Shown in pieces: positions 54,001 through 64,000 of a stretch of 64,000 nt of DNA. The notes under the pieces were generated by a model. That model ran no database searches, was not told the DNA's origin, and saw only the letters and a list, made by a program, of their open reading frames with translations. Made by a program: the position numbers and the translations under genes. The stretch lies in the NCBI RefSeq assembly GCF_028858725.1, contig NC_084774.1, positions 8,034,001 through 8,098,000 of the forward strand, read 5' to 3'. How positions within the stretch are numbered: position 1 is the stretch's first letter; every line of letters starts with the position of its first letter. Origin of the DNA: Colius striatus. Its lineage: Eukaryota; Chordata; Aves; Coliiformes; Coliidae.

Positions 54001-57000
54001 GCAAGGTCTTTTTAATAATTGAAGGCTGGAATATATGCCCAGAAGCTCATCTGATCTCCTTTCCTTTATACCAGCTGGCATCATTTGAGGAAACCAATAA
54101 CTCTGTCATTTAGCATGAAGGGCACCCCAGTTATAACCTTATTACTGCATGAGACGTGAGAAGCTGAGTGTAAGCTTCTGGTGTTTCCTGTCACTTTATA
54201 CTGCCTCTGCAGATTGTGCCTCTTGTGTAGCATTGGAAAGGATCTGGCTGGTGGTACTGCAAAGGAAAGAGGGAAGCAGCAGGGTGCCTAAGCTGTGGAA
54301 GGTGAGGGATGTTAAAAATCAGGAGTTTTCTGGTCAAGGGAAAACTTACCCAGTTTGCAACTATAGGAAATGTCAGTGCCTTGACATGAGCTAAAATCAC
54401 ATTGCTGCTTGGACCATGCTTTTCACTGTTCCCCACAGGAGTGTGATGCTTTGGGGGTTGTCTCAATCATTAGTGAAGGGCTCTTCTGCTGTTCATTGGT
54501 GGTGAGAACAAGCTAGATGTGTCTGCTGGAGCTGGGAACTAATACACAACTAGTGTGAAGCCATGAGCGTTAATATGAGGCGTGGAGGTGAGGACATGTA
54601 TCTATGGCTGTGTTCTTCAGGTTTTTTCACATGCTGCTTCAGGCAAAATTATGAGATGGGTGCTTCATCACCTTAGAGCAGAGGCCTTCCAACTTCCTGT
54701 AATTTAAGTGTGACATTCAGAAGGTGTTGCCCTTTTGTCCCCAAACAGTGGAGAAATGACCAAAGATGTTGTCTCTTCTCTGTCAGGACAGAGGGTGTCT
54801 CTGCCCTGGGTGGTGGCAGAGGTGGTGGAGGGAAGGGGTCCAGTCTCTACATGAGAGAGCTGGTGTTGGGGCTTTGCTGTTGTCTGGGGACAGTGCAATG
54901 AGGCACTTGTTTGACATGAATTTGCATGCCTGGATACCTGTGAAACTGATTAACTGAGGATTTGAAACTGTTAATTTAAGGTTCCTAGATAAGTGTTTCA
55001 CAAGTGTTTAGCTCTCAATCCAAACAAAAGGACACCATGCATCCAAGAACCACAGCTGTGCTTTTCTTGGGTAAGGGACAAGGAGCTGTTGCTCAGCTTT
55101 GTCCTGCCTTTGGCTGGTGGCAGCAATCAGCCCTGCTGCTGTTCTCAACTGAAAAATGTTTATAAAAATCAAGCCTTTCCTAAGTGTAACAGACCTGGCT
55201 GTGGGAAACAGGATGAGGAACCACAGATGTTTTCAGAACTGTTGTGTGCATGACTTTGCTTGGAGGGGAACTTAATTTTTCTGTGGGCAATTGGAGATAC
55301 TAATGAGGTGTCTTTCATGTGAGGGAACAGTCTGAGCCTTTCCAGGAGTGTGGCTGTTGCTGCTGCCTTCTCAATCCTTGGTTTTTACCTAAGAGAAAAA
55401 AGGCATTTGAAAAACTCATTAGAGCTTTAAGTTTTCCTCCTTGTTTGTCTGGCATGTCTTCAAATGAGCTTCCAGTGGTGAGAGCCAGTTTCACTTGGGA
55501 TTCTCGTGGACTCCTGAGGCAAATTGGTGCTTGTCCACTTTTCTGTAGGTGACTGTGTTGCAGAAGGCTTTGTGGTAGTTACTCAGCTCTCAAACAAGAG
55601 GGGCAATAATGTGCTGTGTTTTACAGATATAATGTTTATCATAAATGTGAAAACCCATCGTACACCACTCCTCCAAAACCATCCTGCCTTCCTGGGTCTG
55701 TGTAGGCTCGAGGTAGAGGGGTTTGATTTCCTCAGTGCTGCAGCTCACTACCATATTTAATCTTTCAGGTTCCTTAAGGCAATAAGCATGCATATGGAAA
55801 TGAGCTTCTGAATATTGATCTCTTGTATTCTTTTAACTCTACATGTGTGGATTTATTAAGCTTGCATTTGCTTTCTCAGTCTCATTTCTATTCGAAGATT
55901 TTGCTTTACAAGCAATAGGGAAGAGAAGAGCCACCCATTTATCTTAAAGCCTGGGAAAACTAGGTCTGTAGAGGCTGGAGGTGAAATCCTTCAGGCAGTA
56001 TAACCTATATAGCTGACATGTTTTCTTTCATTGTCTTTGTAATAAACAGTTGAAGGAAGTCCTTGAACGTGCTCTGCTGCAGGAATGTCACCCTGTAAAA
56101 CAGGGCTGGACTTCTCCCCTTCTGCTCTGGTGGTGTTTGTGCTGCAAGCTGTGGCAGGGGAAGGCAGACCCATGTTAAAATACAGAGAAAAACATCCAAG
56201 GGGAGAGTAGATGGGGATGCTTCCAGGAATAACTGAAATAAAGGCACCCAGGGACAGGACTGGGAAGAATGTTGGAGCAGTTCAACTTCAGCTATGCTGG
56301 ATGTCGGAGAAGCCAGCGACAAATGTATGTTGTAAGGAGAGCTTAAACAATCATGAGTAATCTGCCTCCAAAGAAACAGAAGGATTAGGGCAGTTGGACC
56401 ATTAGGTTTCTCTTGTTTTGTTCTCCAGTGTCTTCTGATGTTTTGTCATGGTTTCCTGTTTCCTTTAGGAAAGTTGTTGTTTGCTGTTGTGTATATTTTG
56501 TACCTAAATCACTTTCCAAAAGTGTCTTTCGTACAAGTTTACTTGGACCTTGCACAAACTGCTAAACCCTTGGTGTTTGGAACCTAAAGCCCACTAAAGC
56601 TGAGTTTTAGTTATCGTTTTTGGAGGCTTTTTGTTTTGTTATGCTGATTGAGAATGACAGCCCTGCCAACATGTGAAAGGCCATTTAAACTCAGCTGGTC
56701 TGCCTTTCAAGTAAACATGTCTCTCTCCAATGTCAGAAAGAGAACCCCTTGTTTTACAGGTTCTCCTGTTACTCTAGACCTACAGTATCTGTTTCCTTGT
56801 AGGCTTCCCTACAGACAGAGGTTTCTACTGATGCAGCTTGTCATGTAACTCTATGCTTAGCTGTCAGCAAAGGCACATGATGTAGTTGTACTGAGGCTGA
56901 GAGATATTCATGTGAATCAAAGTGCTTTGTGTGTTGTTTTCTTTTCAAATTGGAATCCTTTGCATAGTTCCCTCCAGTGAAGGGAAAGGCTTTGTCTGCA

Positions 57001-60000
57001 CGGGGAGTTGCTTATGCTTACCGTGTAGTGTGGCTGCTTCAATGAGATCAATGTCACCGAGTCCTCCAGAGAAGAGAGAGTAACTTTATATTGCCTTGAG
57101 ATTTAAAAAAAAAACACATAAAAATGCTGGTTTTGACAAGGTTCGAACTCCTAGTTATCCCTCAGAGTGTGTGTATACAGATTCCATAGGTGATCTCTCT
57201 CTACTCTGCATAAAGAAGCCTATTTACCTCTCAAACTAGATCTTAGACACTGTAAGCTTCCTCCAGCAACTGGAGATGGTTTGAAGACTGGAAAGTCAGT
57301 GGAGAAATAGCTCTACAAGTCTCTCTGGATAATGACAACGTAGAGCTTTGCTGCACAGCTGTTATCACAGCAGTTGTCTGTCATTTGGGAGAAAAAACTG
57401 CTGTGCTCTTTGAAGGCTTTTAGGGAATAGTTCAGTTTCAGAGCTGTGAAGAAGACCCCAGCTAACATCTCTAATAGCAGCCTCTCTCTGTTCTTTATGT
57501 CCGTGTCAAGAATGTGCTCTTGGTTTTCCTGTCCACATCCTACAAGGATATCTTGATTGCTTGTTATGTACCATTGTAGAACTTGGATCAGTTTTAGACT
57601 CTTAATGCTTGCTTTCCCCCTCTCATGTTAGATTTGACAGGCTTTTTCAGAAGTGTAGACTTCAATGGTTAAAAATTACTTCTGGCTACCAGAGTTTGAA
57701 AGCTGTCCAGGCAGGGTGTGTGTCTAACTTCTGCCTTGCTCCCTCTGCTCTTTCAAGGGTCCTTTTCCACTGTAGGCTCTTGAGTTTGAAAGAAATGTGG
57801 TGTTTTCTCTGTTGTGATGAAACAGGGATGGTGTGTCTAGGATTCCTCAGGTCTTCTGCTGCCCCTGTTTACCAAGGCCAAATAAAAAAGTGCAGTAGTC
57901 CCACATTTATGTCATGCTACTTGTGCCCAAAATGCTCCTTCAAATCTGTCTGCTTTGTCTGCTGACTTCTTTGTCCCATCAGCCGCCCTTCCTGTGCTCG
58001 TGGAGTGGCCTCTCTCCAGGCAGGGCAGCTAGAGACTGGTGCTCAGGGCTGCAGATGCTCTTGCACCTGACTTCTTCAGAGGATTTCCAATCAAACTCGA
58101 TCTTGTTCAGACAGACAATTCGATGAGTTCTGAATTCTCTGTGTTAGAATGGTGAGCAAGCACTGTGTCTTGTGGCAGACCACTTGGCAACTCAGCAGGA
58201 GCAGCTCTTCAGCAATGTGAATCCCAGTTCTCATTTTCACCTTCACTTGTGTGCATGCATTCTTCTTCTATTGATTATCTTGTGTTTCTCCTTTGTTGGT
58301 TAATTACTTCATGGTAAATATACACAAGAGATAAATATTGATGGCACATTGTATTGGGTGATGTAACTTTAAATGCTCTCTTTGGCCGTTATGTCATCTG
58401 TACATCTCCTGTTCAAGTCAGCTTGTGTCTTTTGCAGAGCTCTGTGGACAGCAGCTCTTTTTCTTGTTGATCTGGTTATTTTGCTTGTCAGCCAGATTGT
58501 CAAGCACTCTCTGACATCATTTGTATACCCACAATACTCAGGCTGTACCTTTGTCTAGCCTAGGTAGCTTTGCTCTAGCATAGATAAAAAATGTCTTTGT
58601 TTTAGGGTAACTCTTTTCTGTACCTCTTTGCCTTCTATTGAGTAAAACCATTCTCTGTCAGAGATGCATTTGTGTGTACCCCATGGAGGTCACTCAGCTT
58701 CCTCCTCACATGAGCAGCATCTCTGACTTCCCATTGAAATAAAGTTTTTCCAGACATATGTCCCACCTGACAAGGCAAGTAAAATTCTGCTTTCATGACA
58801 GAATGACTGTGTTTCCTTCCTTATTACAGTTGGACAGACTGATTTCATTTTAAATCAAGAGTGATCTTGGGTTTTCCTGTGACTCAAGGCAGATACTGCC
58901 TCTTTCCCTTGAGCTCCATGATTATCTTGGCAAGACTTGATTCCAGTGAAGAGACGTTCTCAAGCCTCTGTCCAAAGCTTTCTTACAAATTGCCTCAGCT
59001 CTTATTAATTTTGGTGGTAAGCCTGAAGAATGATCTGTCATCTTCTGAAGGTTCTGTAACTGGATCAAAGGCTGCATTAAGGCTTGTGACTCATTAAATA
59101 AACTGCCTCTTTCCTTTCAAGTTAAGGTGCACTATGCTAAGGTTCATTTAACCAATGCTGTCTTGCTGTATGAAATCCTTATTTCTGAAGTGTTAAGGTT
59201 ACTTGTTTGGACAGTGGTTCATGCTCTGCCTGCTGCTGCTGTTGCTGTCACATCTTGGAGTTTTGGTTTCGTAGAGCTGTCCTGCAGTCTTTCTTTTGTT
59301 GGAAGGTTAAAAACCAGCAGTTATTTAGTTAGTTGAGGGACAATGAGCATATACTTGGTGCAAAAAGATAACCTGAAATTCTTCTGTCCATGTGTATCTT
59401 AGCATCACTGCTCCATTTCTACTGGCAGAGATCCTCACCTGGATATGTAGCATCAAGCAGCAGATCTGAGCAGGGTTGAAAACCTGCCATGTTACTGAAA
59501 CATAACATATACTTGCCTAACTTTCAATGTAGGAGGCACAAATACAGGGCACACTGGTGATGAAGAGTGTATCCTTGTGTGTACAGAGACACAGTTGTGG
59601 GCAAAATCAACCTTTGATTGCTCTTCTGCATCTGAGTGTTTGGCATGTGATGGCAACATTGGAGTCCAACTGTGGTCATCCTTCTCTTCAGAGAACTTAA
59701 TCATCAGAGCATCCAGTACAACATTTTGGAAGCGGAGGTAGTTAAGGTGGGCAGACCTGGCATCCAAGTGAGTTGCATGTATGTGTCTTTAGTTGCAGAG
59801 GAGAAGAAGTCATTAAAGCGAACTTTTCAGCAAATACAAGAGGAGGAAGACGATGATTACCCTGGGAGCTACTCACCCCAAGACCCCAGCGCTGGGCCAC
59901 TGCTGGTAGGTGGGCCGGGCTGAGGGTGGGGGTTGTGAAAGCCACCGGTGTACAGCCACACGGTGGAGCTGCCAACAAGGGAAATGCCTCAGTGGAGAAG

Positions 60001-62469
60001 CTCGGTTGGGGGTTCAGAAGTCATTGTGAAATGGAACAGGACTTTTTCCTGTTGAAGGAGGGGACTGCTTCCGAGTGATTCCAGGTAGTCTAAGCCAAGG
60101 TCTGAGTAGTGCCACCAGTAAAGAACTTCAAAGGACTACTGCTTTAAATGCTTTCAAGTGTCAATGTGCAATCTCAAACCCAAAGCTGTAACGTGCTTAA
60201 ACTTAGTTATTTTATATCTCTTTCCTAGGGCTAATAAGAAACTCAACCTTTTTGATAGATTTGTGTGGGGTTGGTTAGGAAAATCAGCTCTGAAGACTTT
60301 GAGGCTCACGTGTCAGTGGTGTGGAAATAGTAGGAATGAAATAGAGGGTCATTCTGAGTGCTTCAGGCTGCAAGAGGAACATGTTTATTCTTTTCAAATA
60401 AACAATGACTTAAAAACCACAACATCCATCTAACAGACCATAAATATTGGAGAATAAATAACAGCTGTCAAGGAAATAAGTGCATTTTTTGTTGGTTTTA
60501 CTTCCATGCTTTGAAGCTTATGGTTTCTCTTGTTGTTACTGTTGGAAATCATTACCAGTTTGCAAAGCAGCAGTAATTGTTAGGTAATGGACTTCTTTGG
60601 TTTTCATATTAAAATCTTTTCAGTGTTTTTATTAGCTTTCAAACTATTGAAATGTCGCTTAAACATCAGTGGTGGTGTGCCAGGGCTTGTGTTTCAGTTT
60701 CAAAAGAGAGTCTCTCTCTCTCCTTTTGTTTTATTTCCCTGAGCAGGGTAGTAATGCTGTGTCAGGGGAGGTCCTAGGAAGGCTGTCCTCAGCCACATCC
60801 CTTGTAATACTGGATGTGTTTTGAGTGTATTTGTTTAGACTGGCACATTTTTTTATCGATGCACCGAAACCATCCAAGAGATGAAGCTGAGGGGATGCAG
60901 CGAAGCCTGGTTGGATTACAGATCAGTGTGCTTCCAGCTGAACTGAGGACAGCAGTGGCTTTGCAAAAGCAGGAGAAGGGAAAAGCTTGCTTCAGCAGGG
61001 ATAGTTTTCACTATCATCAAAGCTTTTGGTGGGTAACCAGTCACAGAATTGGAAATCTGATAACAATGGAGATGGGTCAGTGTTGTTTGGACAGATACAG
61101 GTTTGGGGTTGATTTTTGGTTGTGTTTCCTGTCAGAGTGCACATGCACTGCTGCTGGTCTACGAGAAAGTGTCAGGGATGATCCCAACTGGATGCAATAC
61201 AAAGGGCTGCTGGTTCTTTCTCAAAACTGATTGAGTCATGTACTTTTCAGTTGTGTCTTAAATACTGATTTCTCTTAATGGGAATTAGAAGTTTTGCACT
61301 GCAGTGTCTTGGAAAAGACGATCCTACTGCAGTTATGCATAAGATCCTGAACACTGAGATACTGTAACTTAGTGGATGCTCCCTGTCTTAGGAAGAAAGT
61401 TTAATAATTACATGAAAAGGTTCTCCCCACATGGTTGTTTTCAGCAATAGGTGACCTTAGTGGCATTGTCCACAGGAAATGGCATAGAAGTTACCTGGCT
61501 TTAATGTTGTCTGGCCTGTCTTGTAGACGGAGGATTTGATCAAAGCCCTACAAGACCTGGAAAACGCAGCATCAGGAGATGCTACAGTGCGGCAAAAAAT
61601 TGCCTCTCTGCCTCAGGAAGTTCAAGATGTTTCATTACTGGAGAAGATTACAGGTATGAAACTGGAAGATGAGTGAACGTGGGTCCAAAGAATGACTTAA
61701 AAATCAAAGTGGGGTTTTTTTCTTTAAATAGTGACGGTGTGTGGTGGAGTGAATTCTACTTTTGGGTCTGTGTTTTGTGGCTCTGAGTAATGAAACGCTA
61801 GGAAGCCTCTGGAAGCAGTTTTAATTTAGAACTCATAATGAACTGTCACTTATTCAGTCCTTTACAATATACTTGTACAGTGCCCAGCTGAGAGGACTGG
61901 TGTGCAGTTCATGTATTTGCTTCTGTTGGTACATCAGGTGCTATTCAGAGGGAAGAGGGATAAAATGTGTATGACGTGTTTAAACATGAAAACCACCTGA
62001 GTTGTTCAACTGAAAGTACAGCCTAACGTTTTAGTTTAATCTGTTCACAGAGGGTAACTTCATGTGTTTATGTACCCCTGCCCCTCTGTCACTTACATCT
62101 CTATAGGGATAAAATGCAGTGCCTAAAAATCGTTGTTCTTAGGATGCTGGTGCTGCCTGGTTCCTTTAAAGCCCCCGTGATGTGAGCTGTTATTTTCCTG
62201 TGGAGACAGGACTGTGTGTGTGAATGTTATTGTGTGGCTGGTGAAGGTAAGTTTTAAACTGTCCTCTGAGTTGCCCAACATTTTTGCCTGTAGACAAAGA
62301 GGCCGCGGAGCGTCTTTCGAAGACGGTAGATGAAGCGTGTCTGCTGCTGGCAGAGTACAACGGGCGGCTGGCGGCTGAGCTGGAGGACAGGCGCCAGCTG
62401 GCTCGCATGCTCATCGAGTACACCCAGAACCAGAAGGATGTGCTGACGGAGAAGGAGAAGAAGCTAGAA
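50895..62469 (+). CDS. RPRD1B: RPRD1B (CREPT), regulation of nuclear pre-mRNA domain-containing 1B, partial at 3' end
   Basis: Six exons splice in frame: 50895-51045, 52251-52380, 53416-53549, 59799-59905, 61527-61653 and 62294-62469. They give 275 codons of about 324. RPRD1B binds the phosphorylated C-terminal domain of RNA polymerase II, dimerises through its coiled coil, and works with RPRD1A and the phosphatase RPAP2. It is known to promote cyclin D1 transcription. The CID domain occupies residues 2 to about 133 (MSSFSESALEKKLSELSNSQ, TFLYLANDVIQNSKRKGPEF, LLNIWQERSVYG). A charged linker follows (KRTFQQIQEEEDDDYPGSY), then the coiled-coil region (DKEAAERLSKTVDEACLLLA, MLIEYTQNQKDVL). These sequences match RPRD1B rather than RPRD1A. 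A short stretch around SNSPQTKEEKK is more divergent than the rest. The final coding exon (human EYKQKLARV onward) lies beyond position 64000. Confidence 0.97.
51046..52250 (+). other. RPRD1B: RPRD1B intron 1, with a CR1 element
   Basis: This is a 1.2 kb phase 1 intron. It contains a CR1 fragment at 51270-51515. Just before the acceptor lies an almost unbroken pyrimidine tract of about 50 bases (52201-52250, CT repeat then T-run), which makes a very strong 3' splice site. Confidence 0.9.
51270..51515 (+). mobile_element. CR1 LINE, 3' fragment of about 245 bases
   Basis: This is the longest CR1 remnant here. It contains TTCTATTTAAACACGAGGAG, then GGCCCAGGCTGCCCAGGGAG, CCACCTGGACACGTTCCTGA, GCAGGGGTTGGGGCTGGATG, GGTCCCTTCCAGCCCCAACC and a degraded ATTGTATGATTCTAAG tail. 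It is in the plus orientation, 5' truncated, and not coding. Confidence 0.94.
52251..52380 (+). CDS. RPRD1B: RPRD1B coding exon 2
   Basis: The exon is 130 bases with acceptor TTCCCAG and donor GTATGT. It encodes SSRKLTFLYLANDVIQNSKR through VDAFSHVA, the heart of the CID that contacts the polymerase CTD. Confidence 0.96.
52381..53415 (+). other. RPRD1B: RPRD1B intron 2
   Basis: This is a phase 2 intron of about 1.04 kb. I see no repeat or gene. Confidence 0.9.
53416..53549 (+). CDS. RPRD1B: RPRD1B coding exon 3
   Basis: The exon is 134 bases with acceptor GAACAG and donor G|GTAAAT. It encodes EADEGCKKPLERLLNIWQER and then SVYGSEFIQQLKLSMEDSN, the end of the CID. The last residues (SPQTK) are the divergent linker. 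Confidence 0.95.
53550..59798 (+). other. RPRD1B: RPRD1B intron 3
   Basis: This 6.2 kb phase 1 intron is AT-richer than the rest of the window. I see no recognisable gene or CR1 copy. A short A-run lies at about 57109-57118. The minus strand has a frame of 265 codons (53171-53968) that begins inside this intron and covers the antisense of exon 3; it has no recognised homology. Confidence 0.85.
59799..59905 (+). CDS. RPRD1B: RPRD1B coding exon 4
   Basis: The exon is 107 bases with acceptor GTTGCAG and donor GTAGGT. It encodes EEKKSLKRTFQQIQEEEDDD and YPGSYSPQDPSAGPLL, the charged linker, identical or nearly so to mammals. It ends in phase 0. Confidence 0.96.
59906..61526 (+). other. RPRD1B: RPRD1B intron 4
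   Basis: This is a 1.6 kb phase 0 intron. Nothing recognisable is seen in it. Confidence 0.9.
61527..61653 (+). CDS. RPRD1B: RPRD1B coding exon 5
   Basis: The exon is 127 bases with acceptor CTTGTAG and donor G|GTATGA. It encodes TEDLIKALQDLENAASGDAT through DVSLLEKIT, the start of the coiled-coil domain. Confidence 0.96.
61654..62293 (+). other. RPRD1B: RPRD1B intron 5
   Basis: This is a phase 1 intron of 640 bases with no features of note. Confidence 0.9.
62294..62469 (+). CDS. RPRD1B: RPRD1B coding exon 6
   Basis: The exon is 176 bases with acceptor GCCTGTAG and donor GTGAGT. It encodes DKEAAERLSKTVDEACLLLA through LTEKEKKLE, the main dimerising coiled coil. It ends in phase 0, so the following exon should begin EYKQ. 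Confidence 0.96.
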
Positions 62470-64000
62470 GTGAGTACTGGTTACACTGGGGCCGGAGAGC
62501 CCCTTGTCTCAGCAAATGCTCCCGCTTGACTCCTCATCTCTGTGTTTCTCGAGGGAGATGGTTCGTGGCGTTACCCTTACACTGTAGTCAAAGGGGTAAG
62601 AAAGCAGTGTCGAGAGCCTGGAGCAGGCAGACTTGTTCAGGTCTTCAGTCTGACGTGTGGACATGGAAGGCTGGAACTCCATACTTGTTTAAGAAAAGCA
62701 GGCTCACCTCACAGAGTTTCTTCAGACTTACCCTGTTTTTCATGACATCTGCTTCCAAGAAATCAGCCTCCGTTTGCCATCGTTGTCTGGTTTTGGTTCT
62801 GGGGGTTATTTAATTGGTTGTATTTTGTTATATTTTTCCTTCCACTTTCCTTGTCTGCCTTCTTGGCCCCTGTTTGATAAGGAGATGCAGTTTAAGCCAG
62901 ATCTTCTGGTACCCAACCTGTAACAGCTGCTCTTAACTACAGTTTCTGTGAGGGAATTAAATTGGGCTGATATGGAAAGATGGTGCCTGGCATTTCCTGC
63001 TATCACTCCCCTGAAGGAGGAGGGCAGTGTTGTAAGATGAGACTGTTCTGGCTGGCCCTGAGCCAGCCTGCACAGAGACAGCAGCCCAAAATGCCCTGTC
63101 TTGGAGGAAATTCTTTCAGCACCACCTCTGGGGAGTAGTGTGGAAGTTTAATTAAGGATGGTGGTTGTGTGTCACTCTGCCATCTGTGAAACGACCCCTG
63201 GGCGGCACTTTAAGGGCTTCCTGGAGCCACAGTGAGCAGCTGCTGCTGGGTGGGACATGAGCTGCTCTGGAGAACAAAGTCTTCTGGAAGGAGACTGTGC
63301 TGTAGCAGTTGCAGCCTGTGTACTGTCATGGCAAACCTCATCCTCTGGCAGCTGGGCAGCCTTGTTCTGAGGTAAAGTGCATTTTAAGTGTTTTCTTTCC
63401 CATGTGTGTTTATACTTGAGTGTCTCAGTGTCTCCTGACTGAACACTTTGCTTTTCTAGAGCAATGTTTTCTTTTCCAAATCAGCCAGACAAGTGCTGAT
63501 TCTGCATTTGGAATTAGGGTGGATAGTTAATGGTTCTGTTAGATTGTTTAGCTTGAGTCTCTTCAAGTGTAGGGTCTGCCTTCTAAGTCAGTCATTAAAA
63601 GGCACTTTCAGACACAGATACAAAAGAGGCCATGAAATCAAATCCTGTTTGGCATCTGATTTATTTGCTGAATACTAGTGGAAGTCTGGGATCAGGTTGG
63701 GTTTTTTCTTGCTAGAAGGACACCTGTCTAGCACAAACAGATGTCTCTCTGTGTGTCTATAGATGAGACACATATTGCTTTGCTTTCCTTAAAAAAAGGC
63801 AAGGAACAATCAGCAAAATGCTGCCCAGCAGTGCTTGAAAAAGCCCAGAACAATCCATAAAGATGAGTCAATTTGAGACTGTGAAATTAAAACATTCATA
63901 ATCACAAATTTCTAGCACACTGGCTGAAATGCTGTGGCAGTTGTGTCAGGTTTGTTTTGCAAAATATCCTTTTGGTAAGGAATGTTACTTGAAAATTGTA
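62470..64000 (+). other. RPRD1B: RPRD1B intron 6 (runs off the window)
   Basis: This is the final 1.5 kb. No sequence corresponding to the last RPRD1B exon is found before the window ends. I see no repeats or other genes. Confidence 0.85.

Noticed and set aside
57121-57155. GGTTCGAACTC resembling a tRNA TPsiC loop / B box
   Set aside because: The 70 bases upstream have no A box, no acceptor or anticodon stem, and an A-run instead. The last bases do not match the B-box consensus. It is a chance 11-mer.

Overview
The window looks like nuclear DNA from a bird. It holds split vertebrate genes with GT-AG introns, CpG-rich promoters, many GC-rich minisatellites, and three fragments of CR1, the dominant avian LINE, with the typical 3' end and octamer-like tail. 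The proteins are vertebrate orthologues that I recognise from their family sequences. The gene order CTNNBL1 - VSTM2L - TTI1 - RPRD1B is the order I know from human 20q11.23. The species cannot be fixed from the sequence alone.

Layout. (1) 1-15.4 kb: the 3' part of CTNNBL1 on the plus strand, with the last five coding exons (158 complete codons), a stop at 15294-15296 and an ATTAAA signal. (2) 15.4-21.2 kb: an intergenic stretch with AT-rich islands, ending in two unrelated tandem repeats. (3) 21.2-35.2 kb: complete VSTM2L on the plus strand, four coding exons giving a 208-residue secreted Ig-like protein. Its 9.3 kb first intron alternates between GC-rich minisatellites and AT-rich islands that look like regulatory elements. 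(4) 35.2-37.4 kb: a short gap between converging 3' ends. (5) 37.4-50.3 kb: complete TTI1 on the minus strand, seven coding exons giving 1,078 residues. (6) 50.2-50.9 kb: a shared CpG-rich promoter between TTI1 and RPRD1B with ETS, NRF1 and YY1 motifs, followed by a tandem-repeat leader. (7) 50.9-64.0 kb: RPRD1B on the plus strand, six coding exons (275 codons); the last coding exon lies beyond the window.

How the genes relate. CTNNBL1 (Prp19/CDC5L spliceosome-associated), TTI1 (TTT chaperone complex for PIK kinases) and RPRD1B (reader of the RNA polymerase II CTD) are housekeeping nuclear or cytosolic factors. VSTM2L is a tissue-restricted secreted protein, and it is the one surrounded by the candidate regulatory islands. 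I saw no tRNA, rRNA, CRISPR, phage or bacterial feature. I found no convincing new biological system. The most interesting items are the repeat-built RPRD1B leader, the GC-box minisatellite at the VSTM2L promoter, the in-frame 48-base VSTM2L exon, the AT-rich islands, and weak exon-like segments antisense to TTI1.
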